Notes under the pieces: generated by a model
The model's input: the letters and a program-made list of their open reading frames with translations, nothing else
Told to the model about the DNA's origin: nothing
The model's database searches: none
Program-made: the position numbers and the translations under genes
Shown here: positions 1 through 9,087 of the stretch, piece after piece
Layout: every line of letters begins with the position of its first letter
Position numbering within the stretch: the first letter of the stretch is position 1
DNA from: Linderina pennispora
Taxonomy: Eukaryota; Kickxellomycota; Kickxellomycetes; Kickxellales; Kickxellaceae
Length of the DNA stretch: 23,087 nucleotides
NCBI RefSeq assembly: GCF_002104995.1
Contig: NW_024468414.1
Span: 1 to 23,087 of the forward strand
Direction: 5' to 3'

Positions 1-65
1 TCAATGAGCTGTATAAATCTTTTCCTCACCTAATCTACATGGACTGATACATGTGGTCCGCCTCT

Positions 66-824
66 TCAAGCTACTCCTTGACGCTTCCTCAGAACTAATC
101 GGCAGTCACGTTCAGGATTGGCTGGTCCCACTGATGATAAAGTGCCTGCTCTCCATTTCTTTGGGTATCCACGTCCATCCAATACGCTCAGTCCTAGGTG
201 GGTATAATCGTCGGGCAGATACAATCGTAATCTTTAAGCATATTTGGGAGTATGGTCAGCATAAGCAGGCTGGTTGTCCAGACAAGCGAACTGGACGCTG
301 TGTCTGTCCCGGCTTCCAGCATCAGCATGCTTTCAGCTTGGATTTCGGTTTCGTTCACTCTAACGCTTGACTCCGGGTCTTCAGCGCGAGGAAGGCCTGG
401 AGCAGATCAATTGGCTTCTCTGTTCCGTCTGCCAGCAGAGCACGGCGCTTGTCGATGGTATCCTTGGCAAATCAGGAGACGGCTTTAAAACACTTCTCCA
501 ACTGTTGCATCAGAAGCGAGAATGGGAAAAACCTGACAACTGACAGCGATGCCCTGCAAGCATGCAGTGCACTGTATCTGTGATCCGGTGGAGCAGTGTA
601 TCATCGTTATTTTTGAGACCGCTGAATTCTTGCCCGCAACAAGCAGGCCGATTATGTCGAGTGTTGCCAGCATATAGTCGATTTTGTAGTTGATTTCTGT
701 GCACCCTATGCTGCTGGCCACATCTGTGCATCCCATTTCTCCTTGAGTGCCAATATCCATACTTTAGAATGTTTGTGCCCGCCTCCAACTGGTCATGAAT
801 ATAAGGAAATGCGTATATGGTCAT
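66..824 (-). pseudogene. Cytochrome P450 relic with internal deletion
   Basis: Read on the minus strand in shifting frames, this gives successive pieces of a fungal P450. About 690-630 has a segment with IDYMLATLDIIGLL. About 540-480 has VRFFPFSLLMQQLEKCF, followed by an in-frame TGA. About 470-390 has FAKDTIDKRRALLADGTEK. About 345-255 has the I-helix with the oxygen-binding motif AGTDTASSS, then LVWTTSLLML. The sequence then jumps to what looks like the extreme P450 C-terminus (LKDYD, DYTHLGLSVLDGRGYP, NPERDCRLVLRKR) ending at a TGA at 66-68. The K-helix ExxR and the heme-binding FxxGxRxCxG cysteine loop, which belong between these parts, are absent. The N-terminus beyond about 824 is not recognisable. 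A protein made from this could not bind heme. Assignment to P450 rests on the AGTDT I-helix and flanking pattern; the C-terminal match is from memory of related fungal P450s. Confidence 0.72.
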
Positions 825-962
825 TGTAGTTGATATACTATTAGTGGCGCATATTGCTGACTGCTGGTTTAAAACAGTGAGGCGTACATATCATTTATTG
901 TACTCAGTAGATATGTATTATATGCTTAACAGAATGAAGCAAGTGTTTTTAGCAATTCATTT

Positions 963-1463
963 TTAACGTATTTTCCTTATAAACACATATTTCTTTAGGG
1001 CAAAACCAAGATGTTTCGAAAGCAAATGCTCACGAGCTGCTGCAGGAGGCTGTTTGTTCCGGTATTTCAATTTGGGATAATACAAATCAACCGCTCTCCT
1101 ACCAATCATCGAAATGTCTGTGTCAAAGTCGGTCCTGTCCGTCGCTGTCAAAGCAGTTGTGTTTCTAACCCTACTAACTTTCGCAAGAATTTCTCTATCG
1201 TGCTTACTGCCAATCTTGCCAACTTCGAGTTGACTCGTGAACTTGAAGATACATGCCGGAAGCAAGATGTGATGTGTGGCATGTGAGAATGAGGGAAAGT
1301 CAAACCTATTGACTCTCAGTATCACAAGTTGTGAATTAACCGGTGGCATCTTATTTTCCAGGAACTCTATGATTTTGGCTGCTGTGTCTCGGGTACGATA
1401 CACTTGGATAGACAGCTTCTTGCAGCTGTCTGGGATACGTTTACTCTCCAAGCACCCTTCCAC
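963..1463 (-). pseudogene. Fragment resembling F-box/LRR-like family protein
   Basis: An open stretch of 166 codons on the minus strand has no ATG at its 5' end (it opens at a GTG), so it is internal or truncated. It contains KKLSIQVYRTRDTAAKIIEF and LVILRVNRFDFPSF, the kind of hydrophobic beta/alpha repeats seen in F-box-associated leucine-rich-like proteins. It resembles the mid-region of the larger family member at 4341-6220. No catalytic motif is visible. The base composition is AT-richer than in the genes further right. It may be a relic of the same family, a piece of an unknown gene, or a chance open frame. Function cannot be assigned. Confidence 0.35.
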
Positions 1464-1570
1464 GACCTATATTGAACATGTGCAATATGCTATATGAAAA
1501 AAAGGAAGGAGGGATTGTCAGGCGAAAGGGGTGGGTGCTTGTCTGAGTGGTGGCACTAGTCGCCTGGAAT

Positions 1571-1651
1571 AGTATGGTGGATATTGTAGTCTAAGGGTCT
1601 TGATTCATGGTTCCTGAAATCATGTGGATTTGGAACCACAGGTAGATACCA
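1571..1651 (+). pseudogene. Decayed tRNA-Leu-like element
   Basis: The stretch has the order of parts of a class II tRNA-Leu gene. There is a 5' end like GTATGGTGG, an A-box-like region ending in TAGTCTAAGG (typical of Leu D-arms), an anticodon-arm-like GATTCATGGTTC, a short variable part, a T-arm-like TGTGG...CCACA stem, and a 3' end in GATACCA. It is not intact: only about four of seven acceptor pairs form, the T-loop reads ATTTGGAA in place of the conserved TTCGAAT type, and the anticodon stem is poor. I read it as a pseudogene. Chance resemblance is possible. Confidence 0.35.
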
Positions 1652-1736
1652 TATATGGTTGGAATATGCCAACCACATCAAATATAGTTGCAGTCTCTAT
1701 TGGTGTTCTTTGTATAAAGCGAGGGCATTTATACTA

Positions 1737-2055
1737 TTAAATGGATAAATATATAAGCATACTCCTTCCACTTCGGAAATGGTATTGGCGAGAACATATA
1801 TCCGATCCTTTTGTAGACTCATTTACATCAGGGTAATGCTGAACTTCAAGCGATGTAAGGTTTTCAAAAACAACCGACCCATGGTGGCTGCCTCTGAAGA
1901 TATGCCATGAATGCGCAATGTCGGAATAAAACAGCGTCAATCTCACTAGTGAAGGGCATAAATCTTAGGGAGTCGCTCAGCATCCCGCTGTTGATGGGAA
2001 GAATCAAGTTGGCGAGATATGAGGAGAAATATCTGCGATCAAGTACTGGAAACAT
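1737..2055 (-). pseudogene. Fragment resembling F-box/LRR-like protein, frameshifted
   Basis: Two overlapping minus-strand frames form one plausible protein piece. From ATG at 2055, the first reads MFPVLDRRYFSSYLANLIL and later FRHCAFMAYLQRQPPW. It then continues, after a frame change near 1880-1870, into VVFENLTSLEVQHYPDVNEST. The first motif resembles [10 protein letters not shown] in the larger family member at 4341-6220, and NLTSLEV is leucine-rich-repeat-like. There is no F-box and no complete gene. It lies on the same strand as the fragment at 963-1463, separated by AT-rich DNA, so both could be parts of one decayed locus. Function unknown. Confidence 0.35.
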
Positions 2056-2111
2056 AAAGTCTGATAAACTTGTTTGTGCTTACAAAAGGTAAAAATTGAA
2101 CATGCCACAGA

Positions 2112-2135
2112 GTGCCTCATATGAGGCACATGTGC
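2112..2135. repeat. Overlapping perfect palindromes
   Basis: GTGCCTCATATGAGGCAC (2112-2129) is an 18-base perfect palindrome. Its right end overlaps a second perfect palindrome, GCACATGTGC (2126-2135), which holds an E-box-like CACATGTG. They lie between the 3' side of the dehydrogenase gene and the start of the 1737-2055 fragment. They could be dimeric regulator sites or a cruciform/hairpin. Nothing else shows a function. Confidence 0.6.
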
Positions 2136-2315
2136 TATAGAGTACTGAGAAGTTTATGACTGTCGCTCTCTAATTCACAATCCCTTTTTCATCTGTTGAA
2201 GGTGACCTATCATAATGGGTCCGCATTCGGAAATAAATGGCAGAGACCAAATTGTTCGTATAGAAATATTGTATTAAAAAGTGGCCATAGCTTGTCTGCT
2301 CCGAATGCTTGGCGA

Positions 2316-3430
2316 TCAGCCCCTCGTAAACTTCCACAGCTCCTCCTGCCCGTCAACACTGCTGGCCGATGGTGAGCATGGGTAGTTTGGGCAGCGAACG
2401 GAAATACTTGCCGGACACACCCTTGACCTTGGGGACAGGGCAAGGTAGATCGAAGTCAAGCGCACCCTGAGTTGGGTTAATGAACAGAAGGTTCTGCAGA
2501 CGCTGCCACAGGCCAATGTGCGCAAAAATGTTGGTGGAGATAAAGCCAGGGTGCAACGAGTTGGTTGTAACCTCGGTTCCCTCAAGCCTCCGTGCCAGAG
2601 CTGCCGTGAACATGACGTTGAGAGTTTCGCATTGCCAGTAAGCGAACAGACGGCTGTATGCACGCTTATCTTCGACCATCTCCTTGTCAAAGCGGGCATT
2701 GATGTAGCTGGCAATCGACGAGATATTGATGATCCGCGCCGGCCCCGACTTCTTGATGACATCCAGAAGCTTGTTTGTCAGGAGAAAGTGCCCGACATGG
2801 TTGGTGCCGAATTGCATCTCGATACCCTCCACTGTGGTCATATATGGGCACATGAAAACGCCAGCGTTGTTGACCAGCAAGCTCAGCGACTGGTGACGTT
2901 TTCTTGAACTCCCCGGCGAACTTGCGAATCGACGCGAATGAAGCCAAATCTAGGACCATCAGCTCAAAGTTGTCGGTTCCAGTTTCCGCCTTGAGCCTGT
3001 TGACGGCCTCTTCGCCGAGCTTCGGGTTGCGGCACGCCAAAATGGTATGATAGCCAGCGCGGCCAATTGCCTTGGCGGTTTCGTAGCCTATTCCAGAGTT
3101 TGCACCAGTAATGACGGCGGTTTTTTCCATTTCCAGCCCCATTATCGAGGGCGTCTTTGACAATATCGTCGACCTGCTTCTGCGAGTTAACAAGGGCCTT
3201 AGAAAGGAACGCATAGATAATGTCTATGAGGCTGCCCAGCGACCCACTTATCCAGATGAGTGGCCCAGCACGGATGAATGTGCGTATGGTCCAATATACG
3301 GCGCTGTTGGCAAAGTAGTGATAAACATTGGTCTGAGTTGGAAAGATAAGGCAAGAAACAAAGCGCGCCTTGGCTTCGTGAAAGAAGTTTGAAGAGAATC
3401 TTTAAAGGATTTTTGGCAGATTTTACCCAT
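2316..3430 (-). CDS. Short-chain dehydrogenase/reductase (retinol dehydrogenase-like), interrupted by small indels
   Basis: Classical SDR oxidoreductase of the retinol dehydrogenase/WW-oxidoreductase-like type, NAD(P)-dependent; substrate unknown. From ATG 3430 the N-terminus is hydrophobic (ALFLALSFQLRPMF), suggesting a membrane anchor. The Rossmann motif is TGANSGIG (about 3110-3085). Then come LDLASFASIRKF, LVNNAGVF, IINISSIASYI, and LHPGFISTNI. The end reads DGQEELWKFTRG with a stop at 2316-2318. The reading frame changes repeatedly: about 3260-3270, an A6 run at 3121-3126, about 2880-2886, two compensating changes at 2618-2642, about 2455-2465, a C4 run at 2431-2434, and about 2360-2372. 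The catalytic Y-x-x-x-K shows only as YGNAK in the shifted frame at 2618-2642; the unshifted frame reads YWQCE. Total length of about 370 codons is plausible for an anchored SDR. Sequence error or recent damage cannot be separated from one sequence. Confidence 0.8.
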
Positions 3431-4340
3431 GTGAAACACACTTGCAGTCGCAAAATATTGGCAGGCATGAGAATCGGTTTGTTGTGGTTTTTGGTAGATT
3501 GGATCATGTCTCTTCGTATGGTCTGGACCGAGTGATGGGGTGCACAGGTCCTATGTGTGGAGGTAAAAGGGTAGGTATACCTAATCATTCTACAATTGTG
3601 TTTGTCTTTCAAAGGAATACATGTTCTCGAGCTTTATGGAAAAATGTGATGGGATCCAAAAAGCGACTGAGGAGAAAAACGCGGGACTGGGTGGTCCAGA
3701 ATGTCAAGCTTTTGTGGCCAGTTTGGTATGGTGGCTTTGAAATACGCCACCGTTTTTGAGATCGGCAAATGGTTTCCACTGTGTCGCCAGCTGTGCAGTT
3801 TCTATGGGCCCAGTGATTTCAAGTGTTCACTGATAATAGTGCTTTATAAAATACCCCACATTCAGGCGAACAAGACGGTGTTCCTGATACCACTTCACAG
3901 ATGCCGGCTATAAAGAGTCAGACAAATGGGTACTCTTGTCGCTCACAGCCCTTCTGTTCATGGACACATCATTTGATTCTCATTATGACACCAATCATAG
4001 ATGTTAGAGTTGAATACAGGACGTGCTTTGTATGGGGGCTATGTTCCGTACAAGCAGTGATGTGATAGACTATATCCATGCAGTTGATAGAAGCCGATAC
4101 CTGCGGTGTTCTACTGGATCTGGCTGAGATATGTTTGACAGGATCTTTACAGGATACTGGGGTTGCCTGGTAGTATGGCGATTGAGAGAAATATTGATAC
4201 CTGATAGTCAATCGGAAGTGTTTGTGCTGCTGGTTCAGAGGACGCACACATAAATGACATCTGATAGTATAGGAGGGGCATCTGGTAACCCCCGCACCAC
4301 ACAATACTCTCGGCGTGGTCCACTTTATCACTATTTGTGG
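3431..4340. other. Gene-poor spacer
   Basis: About 0.9 kb between the dehydrogenase and the F-box-like gene. It carries short open frames on both strands (for example plus 3442-3759 and minus 3969-4331), but none has a recognisable domain, repeat pattern or neighbouring continuation. The composition is AT-richer than the housekeeping block. I see no RNA gene or repeat here. Confidence 0.5.
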
Positions 4341-6220
4341 TCAGCTACGAGATAAAACTGGGCTGCTGCTTCTGCGGCAAGGGAATTCCAGAAAATTGAC
4401 CTGTACCGCGAACATCTCCAAGACGCACAAAACTGACTGACAAAGTATCAATAAACAGTATACCTCACGATTGCATGTAAAGCAATATAGTAGTCTCTCT
4501 GCACTTTGGAGTAACTCTGCCGGGATGTCATTTGGCTGGAGTACGCACATTTGCTCAATTTGCGCGCTATAAAACTCTACGCTCCTGACAGTCAGGCACA
4601 GATACAAGAACATGACTGTGGTGCGACATAGCTCTACCATATTTAGATTATTGACACACCGGAATGCCAGCTCTGCAAGCCTTGGACACAGCTGGCCGTA
4701 CTGTATCATATCACCAATCCCCTCCTTCACTGCATACACATGCAACTTTAAAAAGTCCAGATGCGGGTGGTCTGACACCACGCCCATGACTCCAAACAAA
4801 TCGCTATCGTCGAATTCACTGCACGTGCCCCTGCAGTGGCTATGTACAGGATCATCGTAGTGTAGCATATTGCTGCGGTGCAAGCTCAGCGACAAATAGG
4901 TGATATCAAGGAGCGTTGAAATAACCTGGGCAGCCTGCGCGACGGTGAACTTGACAGCATCCAGTTGCAATCTGTGCAAATACGGACTCAACATAGTTGT
5001 CGGCAGGCGGTCGAGCGGTACCGGAACAAAAATGCCAGAGTGGCGGTGACGGCACTGCAGCTGAGCTTGCACCATGCCTGCAAGATCCTGTCAATAAAGT
5101 CATCGGAGAGAAACCGACCGCTCTGGATCTCGACCTTCTCCAGACACACAAATGGGCCGCATTTAAAGGCCTCGTCGTGCAAGAAAATATGATATATAAA
5201 CAGCTGCACTGACATCGACAGTTTGCGCAATGTCCTCTGTGTGCCATGGAAAACCGCAGCCGTGGAAAACGATAGGCGTCTGCGATTGTGAGCTGCTCGA
5301 GAACGGGAAACATTGCAATGTTTTGCATATGCACTAGTGCCAACAACATCGTTGATAGCGTGCAGTTTTGTGCTAATGGTCAATGTGTGTACACGAGGGT
5401 ATGTGACCGGACTGCCCGATTCATCGTAGACCATGGCAGAGAATGCACGGGTTCTCGTTGCCTCCAGGCGAATGCGTTCTAGTGTCGGCGACTGGCAGCG
5501 GATCAGCTCACCGGGTGCCGGCGTATTGTCTGCACAACTAAAACCGACACTGGTGAGTTGCAGATCTCCAGTGGCTGCTAGCAATTCGCTGCGCGAACAC
5601 AGCCCCATGTGCAAATTAGAGACACCCTTCAACATCCAGTTGAATAGACTTGCCAGCTGCATTTCTCCTGGCAAGGACTTGCCGCACCGCATCATATCCA
5701 CAGACGCCGATTCGACACTGGGAAGGAGCCGATTAAGCTGCTCACAAAACGCCTCACCGCTGTCATTCTCCACCTGCCACCGCTTCGGCCACGCAAACTC
5801 CACTTCAACCTCCAAATGCCTAGCACGCTTCAATACATGTCTACCAGGGATCCTCAAAAGCTCTTTTAGAGCGTAGCCATTGAACATATCGCATATGCGC
5901 ATATGCACATGTATTGACTGCACAGTGCCATCGAAGCCCAGTGCCGCGGCATCTTCCAGGGAGCGCAGGAGGGCGTGATAGCAGCACTAGCATATCATAC
6001 AGCGAGCGCAGTTGGTCTGGCACCAGGTCACATGTTAGTAGAGCTTGGTAGGGATTGTGTGGCGCCAGCTGCGGCAGACGTGGGAGAGGGAGAGAGTGCG
6101 TGACAGCTCATGGCATGTGAGGCGCTGGGATGGATTGTACTTGGTTTTGGTGTAGGCGGCCGCATAGTATACGATTTGCTCAATGACTAGGCGCAGGAGG
6201 GCCTGCGCAGGTGGTGGCAT
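4341..6220 (-). CDS. F-box/leucine-rich-like family protein, several frame changes
   Basis: The N-terminus from ATG 6220 looks F-box-like: [15 protein letters not shown] then [14 protein letters not shown], the usual pattern of a helix and a late xxVCxxWR helix that binds Skp1. The rest is a long run of irregular hydrophobic repeats: [118 protein letters not shown]. These resemble LRR-type substrate-recognition surfaces. The sum of about 620 codons is a reasonable length. Frame changes occur near 6040, 5990, two compensating ones near 5350-5240, and one near 5060. The role would be substrate choice for an SCF ubiquitin ligase, inferred only from the architecture. It may be a functional gene with assembly indels or a damaged paralog. 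The C-terminus at 4341 is the last stop in frame. Confidence 0.55.
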
Positions 6221-6738
6221 TTAGTGATAGAAGGTATGGAATCTAGCAGTGCGCGAGTGGAAGGAGAGAGGCAGGGGTTGTCGCTGCCTTGCTGGTTCTG
6301 TTTTTGCGGCTTCAAGGCTGCGACCAGATGATTTTCCCAATCCCCAATTCAGAACGGGCTTTGAAGCAATGATGTCATACAAAAGGCACAGGCGCTCCGT
6401 CGTCAGCGCATCTCTGCAAAAAGAATCTAGTGCGATCGAGATTTGTGGAAGGAGTAAGGCTTTTTGAAGAAATGTCCCCATGGGATGCAACTGGTATTCT
6501 CCAGGTAGACATCCCAGAAGTGTCCGGCCATAATGGCTCTTCCTCTTGCATATCCACTGGTATCCCAAATTGTGTATTTTTTAAATAACGAGTCTGGTAA
6601 AATCCTTGCTCACTCACCTTTTCGCTTCCAAAACAATAATGGTTGGCAAGAACCCACGGGCCGACAGCACCACTCCCGAGCCGCCAAGCAAACGTGCGCG
6701 CGTCGATTCCGGTGGAAACAATATTCACCGATCTTGGC

Positions 6739-7581
6739 ATGCCCATGGCGACGCACCTGGCCAAATCCTACACATATGTATCTAAGCTGCCGGAATCGCA
6801 GCCCACCGACACATACGTGCTGGGCGTGGACGAGGCCGGGCGCGGGCCAGTGCTGGGGCCGATGGTGTACGCAGTGTGTTTCTGCAAAGAATCACACTAC
6901 AATGAGCTCTCGTCGGTCGGCTTCGCAGACTCCAAGCAGCTGACCGAAGAGAAGCGCACAAGCCTGTTTGCAAAGCTGCAAACTTTGCAGTACTCGGGCT
7001 GGGCGATCCGGTGCCTGGCGCCAGCAGAGATCTCAAACAGCATGCTGCAGACGGCCAAATACAATCTCAATGCACTGGCGCACGACGCGACCATTGGGCT
7101 GATCCAGGAGGTCATTGCGCGGGGCATAAAGGTCACGAAGGTGTTTGTTGATACGGTGGGCCCGCCAGCCTCGTACCAGCGCAAACTGCAGCAGGTGTTC
7201 CCGGATATAGAGATCACGGTGGCGAAGAAGGCCGATGCGCTGTATCCGATTGTGAGCGCGGCCAGTATTTGCGCAAAGGTGCCGAGGGACGAGCACTTGG
7301 CCAAGTGGGTGTTTGAGGAAGGGCTGGAGGTGCCGAGGAACTACGGGTCGGGGTATCCGGGCGACCCGAATACAGTCGCGTGGCTCAAGGACAATCTCGA
7401 CGCAGTATTCGGCTACCCAGACATCATCCGGTTCAGCTGGGCCACCTGCACGAAGCTGCTTGCTGACCACGCCGCACCAGTAGCCTGGCTCGCCGACATG
7501 CCCGCCAACCAGCTGACGTTCCGGCAGCCGCGCCGCTCGCGCTTCCTCCACCGGCCACTGCAACTCTCCTCAACGCTATGA
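6739..7581 (+). CDS. RNH201: Ribonuclease H2 catalytic subunit A
   Basis: Type 2 RNase H that cleaves the RNA strand of RNA:DNA hybrids and starts removal of single ribonucleotides from DNA, acting in the nucleus with subunits B and C. From ATG 6739 the product is 280 residues, against about 300 in yeast and human. The hallmark GVDEAGRGPVLGP gives catalytic Asp31 and Glu32. Next come ADSKQLTEEKR, FVDTVGPPASYQ (third acidic residue) and AKKADALYPIVSAASICAK (fourth acidic residue and the conserved VSAASICAKV block), then NYGSGYPGDPNT near the C-terminus. An ATG at 6639 in a different frame starts MVGKNPRADSTTPEPPSKRA, followed by RVDS, a nuclear-signal-like N-terminus. A one-base change near 6710-6716 would join it to ETIFTDLGMPMATHLAKSYTY, so the true start may be 6639. 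It converges on the TRA2 gene with a 45-base gap. Confidence 0.92.
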   Translation: MPMATHLAKSYTYVSKLPESQPTDTYVLGVDEAGRGPVLGPMVYAVCFCKESHYNELSSVGFADSKQLTEEKRTSLFAKLQTLQYSGWAIRCLAPAEISNSMLQTAKYNLNALAHDATIGLIQEVIARGIKVTKVFVDTVGPPASYQRKLQQVFPDIEITVAKKADALYPIVSAASICAKVPRDEHLAKWVFEEGLEVPRNYGSGYPGDPNTVAWLKDNLDAVFGYPDIIRFSWATCTKLLADHAAPVAWLADMPANQLTFRQPRRSRFLHRPLQLSSTL

Positions 7582-7626
7582 GGTTCTTTTTATAAACCGG
7601 CAGTTTGCGACAAGAAAAATAAACAT

Positions 7627-8684
7627 TTACTGCGGATTACGCAACACCCGACGGTCTCTGCTCAGCCCGCGGTCCCTGCTCAGTCCGCGGTCTCTGCTCA
7701 GCCCACGGTTATGCCCGCTGCGGTCGTGGTCGCGGCTCCTGCCGTTGCGGTAGGGCGAGCGGCTGCGGTGGGGGCGTCTCTGCATGTCCCGTGACCGGCT
7801 GCGCATATACCGGCGGGCGGGGCGCCGGCGGTCGCGGCTGTTCCGGCGGCGGATCTGCCACGTTTCCTGGCCCTTGTAGCGCCCGGGCGTCGGCGAGTGG
7901 GCGCGGCTGGTGAACGAATAGTCGACGCGCACCCGCCGCTCGTGCAGAAGCGTGCCGTCCAGGGCATTGCGCGCGCGCATGGCATCTTCGAACCCTGCCA
8001 TATTTACAAACGCAAAGCCGCGCGACCGGTTGTCCTAAATAGACAAGGAGTTCTTTAGCTTTACCAAAGAAATGTCGACTGAGAGCGCCTTCTTCTTCTT
8101 CTTCAACTTACGTGTGGGTCCTTGATGACCTGGACCTTGTCGACCCGCCCAAACTGGCCAAAGATCTCGTGCAGATTATGCTCGGTCGTAAACTTGCTCA
8201 TGCCAAAAATGCCCAGCACACGCGACGGCCGTGGTTCCTACACTTATTATTCCCATTCAGCCCATCAACAGCTACACGCAATATAGCTACTGAAGCATTT
8301 TTTCGTCCAACGTACCTTTTGACTCCTACCCGCATCCCGGCTACCCAGAGAAAGGCATTAGTATTTCAGCCAGCCCTATTTTCATGCAATAAAAAGCAAG
8401 GTTTCTCCATACCTGCTGTGCCTAGGTGCATAGTACGCGTGCTCGCTGCGCTCCCAGCCAGCGCCATTCCGTGTATGCTCCGAGTGCTCGTGCGTTCTGC
8501 GCGGACTGGCCGTGTAGTTGGGCGACTCGCTGCGTCCAAACTGCCGTCTGTCCGAGCGCTTACGTGCGCGGCTATTGCTGCGCGTGCCCCTGCCGCTAGT
8601 CTCCTCGGCGACCACTGCGGCGGCAAGCAAAGTGGGCTGGAGTGCCAGTGGCTCTGACGGCAAAATTGGATTACCGCTGGTCAT
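7627..8684 (-). CDS. TRA2: TRA2-type SR splicing factor, four predicted exons
   Basis: Nuclear RNA-binding protein that binds exonic splicing enhancers and promotes exon inclusion. Predicted exons on the minus strand are 8684-8413, 8340-8316, 8237-8112 and 8034-7627, giving 276 residues. The introns are 72, 78 and 77 bases, with donors GTATGG, GTACGT and GTAAGT and TAG acceptors. The RRM starts at RVLGIFGMSKFTTEHNL (RNP2 region) and continues through IFGQFGRVDKVQVIKDPH, joined to DNRSRGFAFVNM (RNP1). It is followed by RVRVDYSFTSRAHSPTPGRY, the linker typical of TRA2 (human RVDYSxTxRAHTPTPGxY). RS/RD-rich segments flank the RRM: SRARKRSDRR before, and SRSRDMQRRPHRSRSPYR after. The 25-base second exon is required to keep frame between exon 1 (ends two bases into a codon) and the RRM exon (starts in phase 0). 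The human protein is about 280 residues, so the length fits. Confidence 0.88.
7653..7706. repeat. 18-base tandem repeat, three units, in TRA2 C-terminus
   Basis: Three consecutive 18-base units (GGTCTCTGCTCAGCCCGC and two variants differing at one or two positions) encode the repeated hexapeptide LSRDRG on the minus strand. This extends the Arg/Ser/Asp-rich tail of the TRA2-type protein. In-frame unit gain or loss would change only tail length. Confidence 0.9.
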
Positions 8685-9087
8685 TCTTTAGGAAATAAAA
8701 AAATAAACAAGGGGGGAGCGAGAAAAAGGTGCTATGTCGATTTCTGATTTCACGAGTGAACTTCTTAACCGGGGGAGACGCAAAATGCTTTCCTTCACTC
8801 AAAAGCGCCTCTCCCCTTTCCTGAGTGATCTAGCTCATTCTCTCTTGGGGCCCTTGTCGGTATCCTGGACTGCCCATTTACAACGCCCGGCTGGTCCTTT
8901 CCCAGTAATTTTTCGTCAGTGCCTGCTGTGAAAACAAACAGTCGAGTGGTCTGATCCACACAAGGGACGTACGGAACCATAGTCTCTAACTAACCAGCAG
9001 ATCCACCTCTCCTACGCTGCGGAGTGACAAACGCCCACCCACTCCACGCAATCCAGGCCATATCATCATTTTATATAGAAAACACAG
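8685..9087. promoter_or_regulatory. Divergent intergenic region between TRA2 and the 97-residue gene
   Basis: About 400 bases separate the divergent starts at 8684 (minus) and 9088 (plus). The region must hold both promoters. TTTATATAGAAA just upstream of the plus-strand ATG (about 9070-9081) is TATA-like but close to the start codon. An A-rich stretch lies beside the TRA2 start (8690-8730). No other motif is convincing. Confidence 0.4.

Noticed and set aside
3442-3759. 105-codon plus-strand open frame
   Set aside because: No recognisable domain, AT-rich spacer location, and no supporting promoter or homology pattern.
5891-5906. 16-base palindrome GCATATGCGCATATGC
   Set aside because: It lies inside the F-box-like coding sequence (HVHMRIC) and arises from two adjacent CATATG-type codon groups. 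No regulatory context.
6221-6568. 115-codon minus-strand open frame between the F-box-like gene and RNase H2A
   Set aside because: No domain or family pattern, and the neighbouring frame (6375-6764) is equally open. It overlaps the expected promoter and N-terminus of RNase H2A. Kept as probable chance.
8112-8657. 181-codon plus-strand open frame across the TRA2 5' half
   Set aside because: It reads through TRA2 exons and introns in reverse with no domain. The minus-strand RRM and splice sites explain the region.
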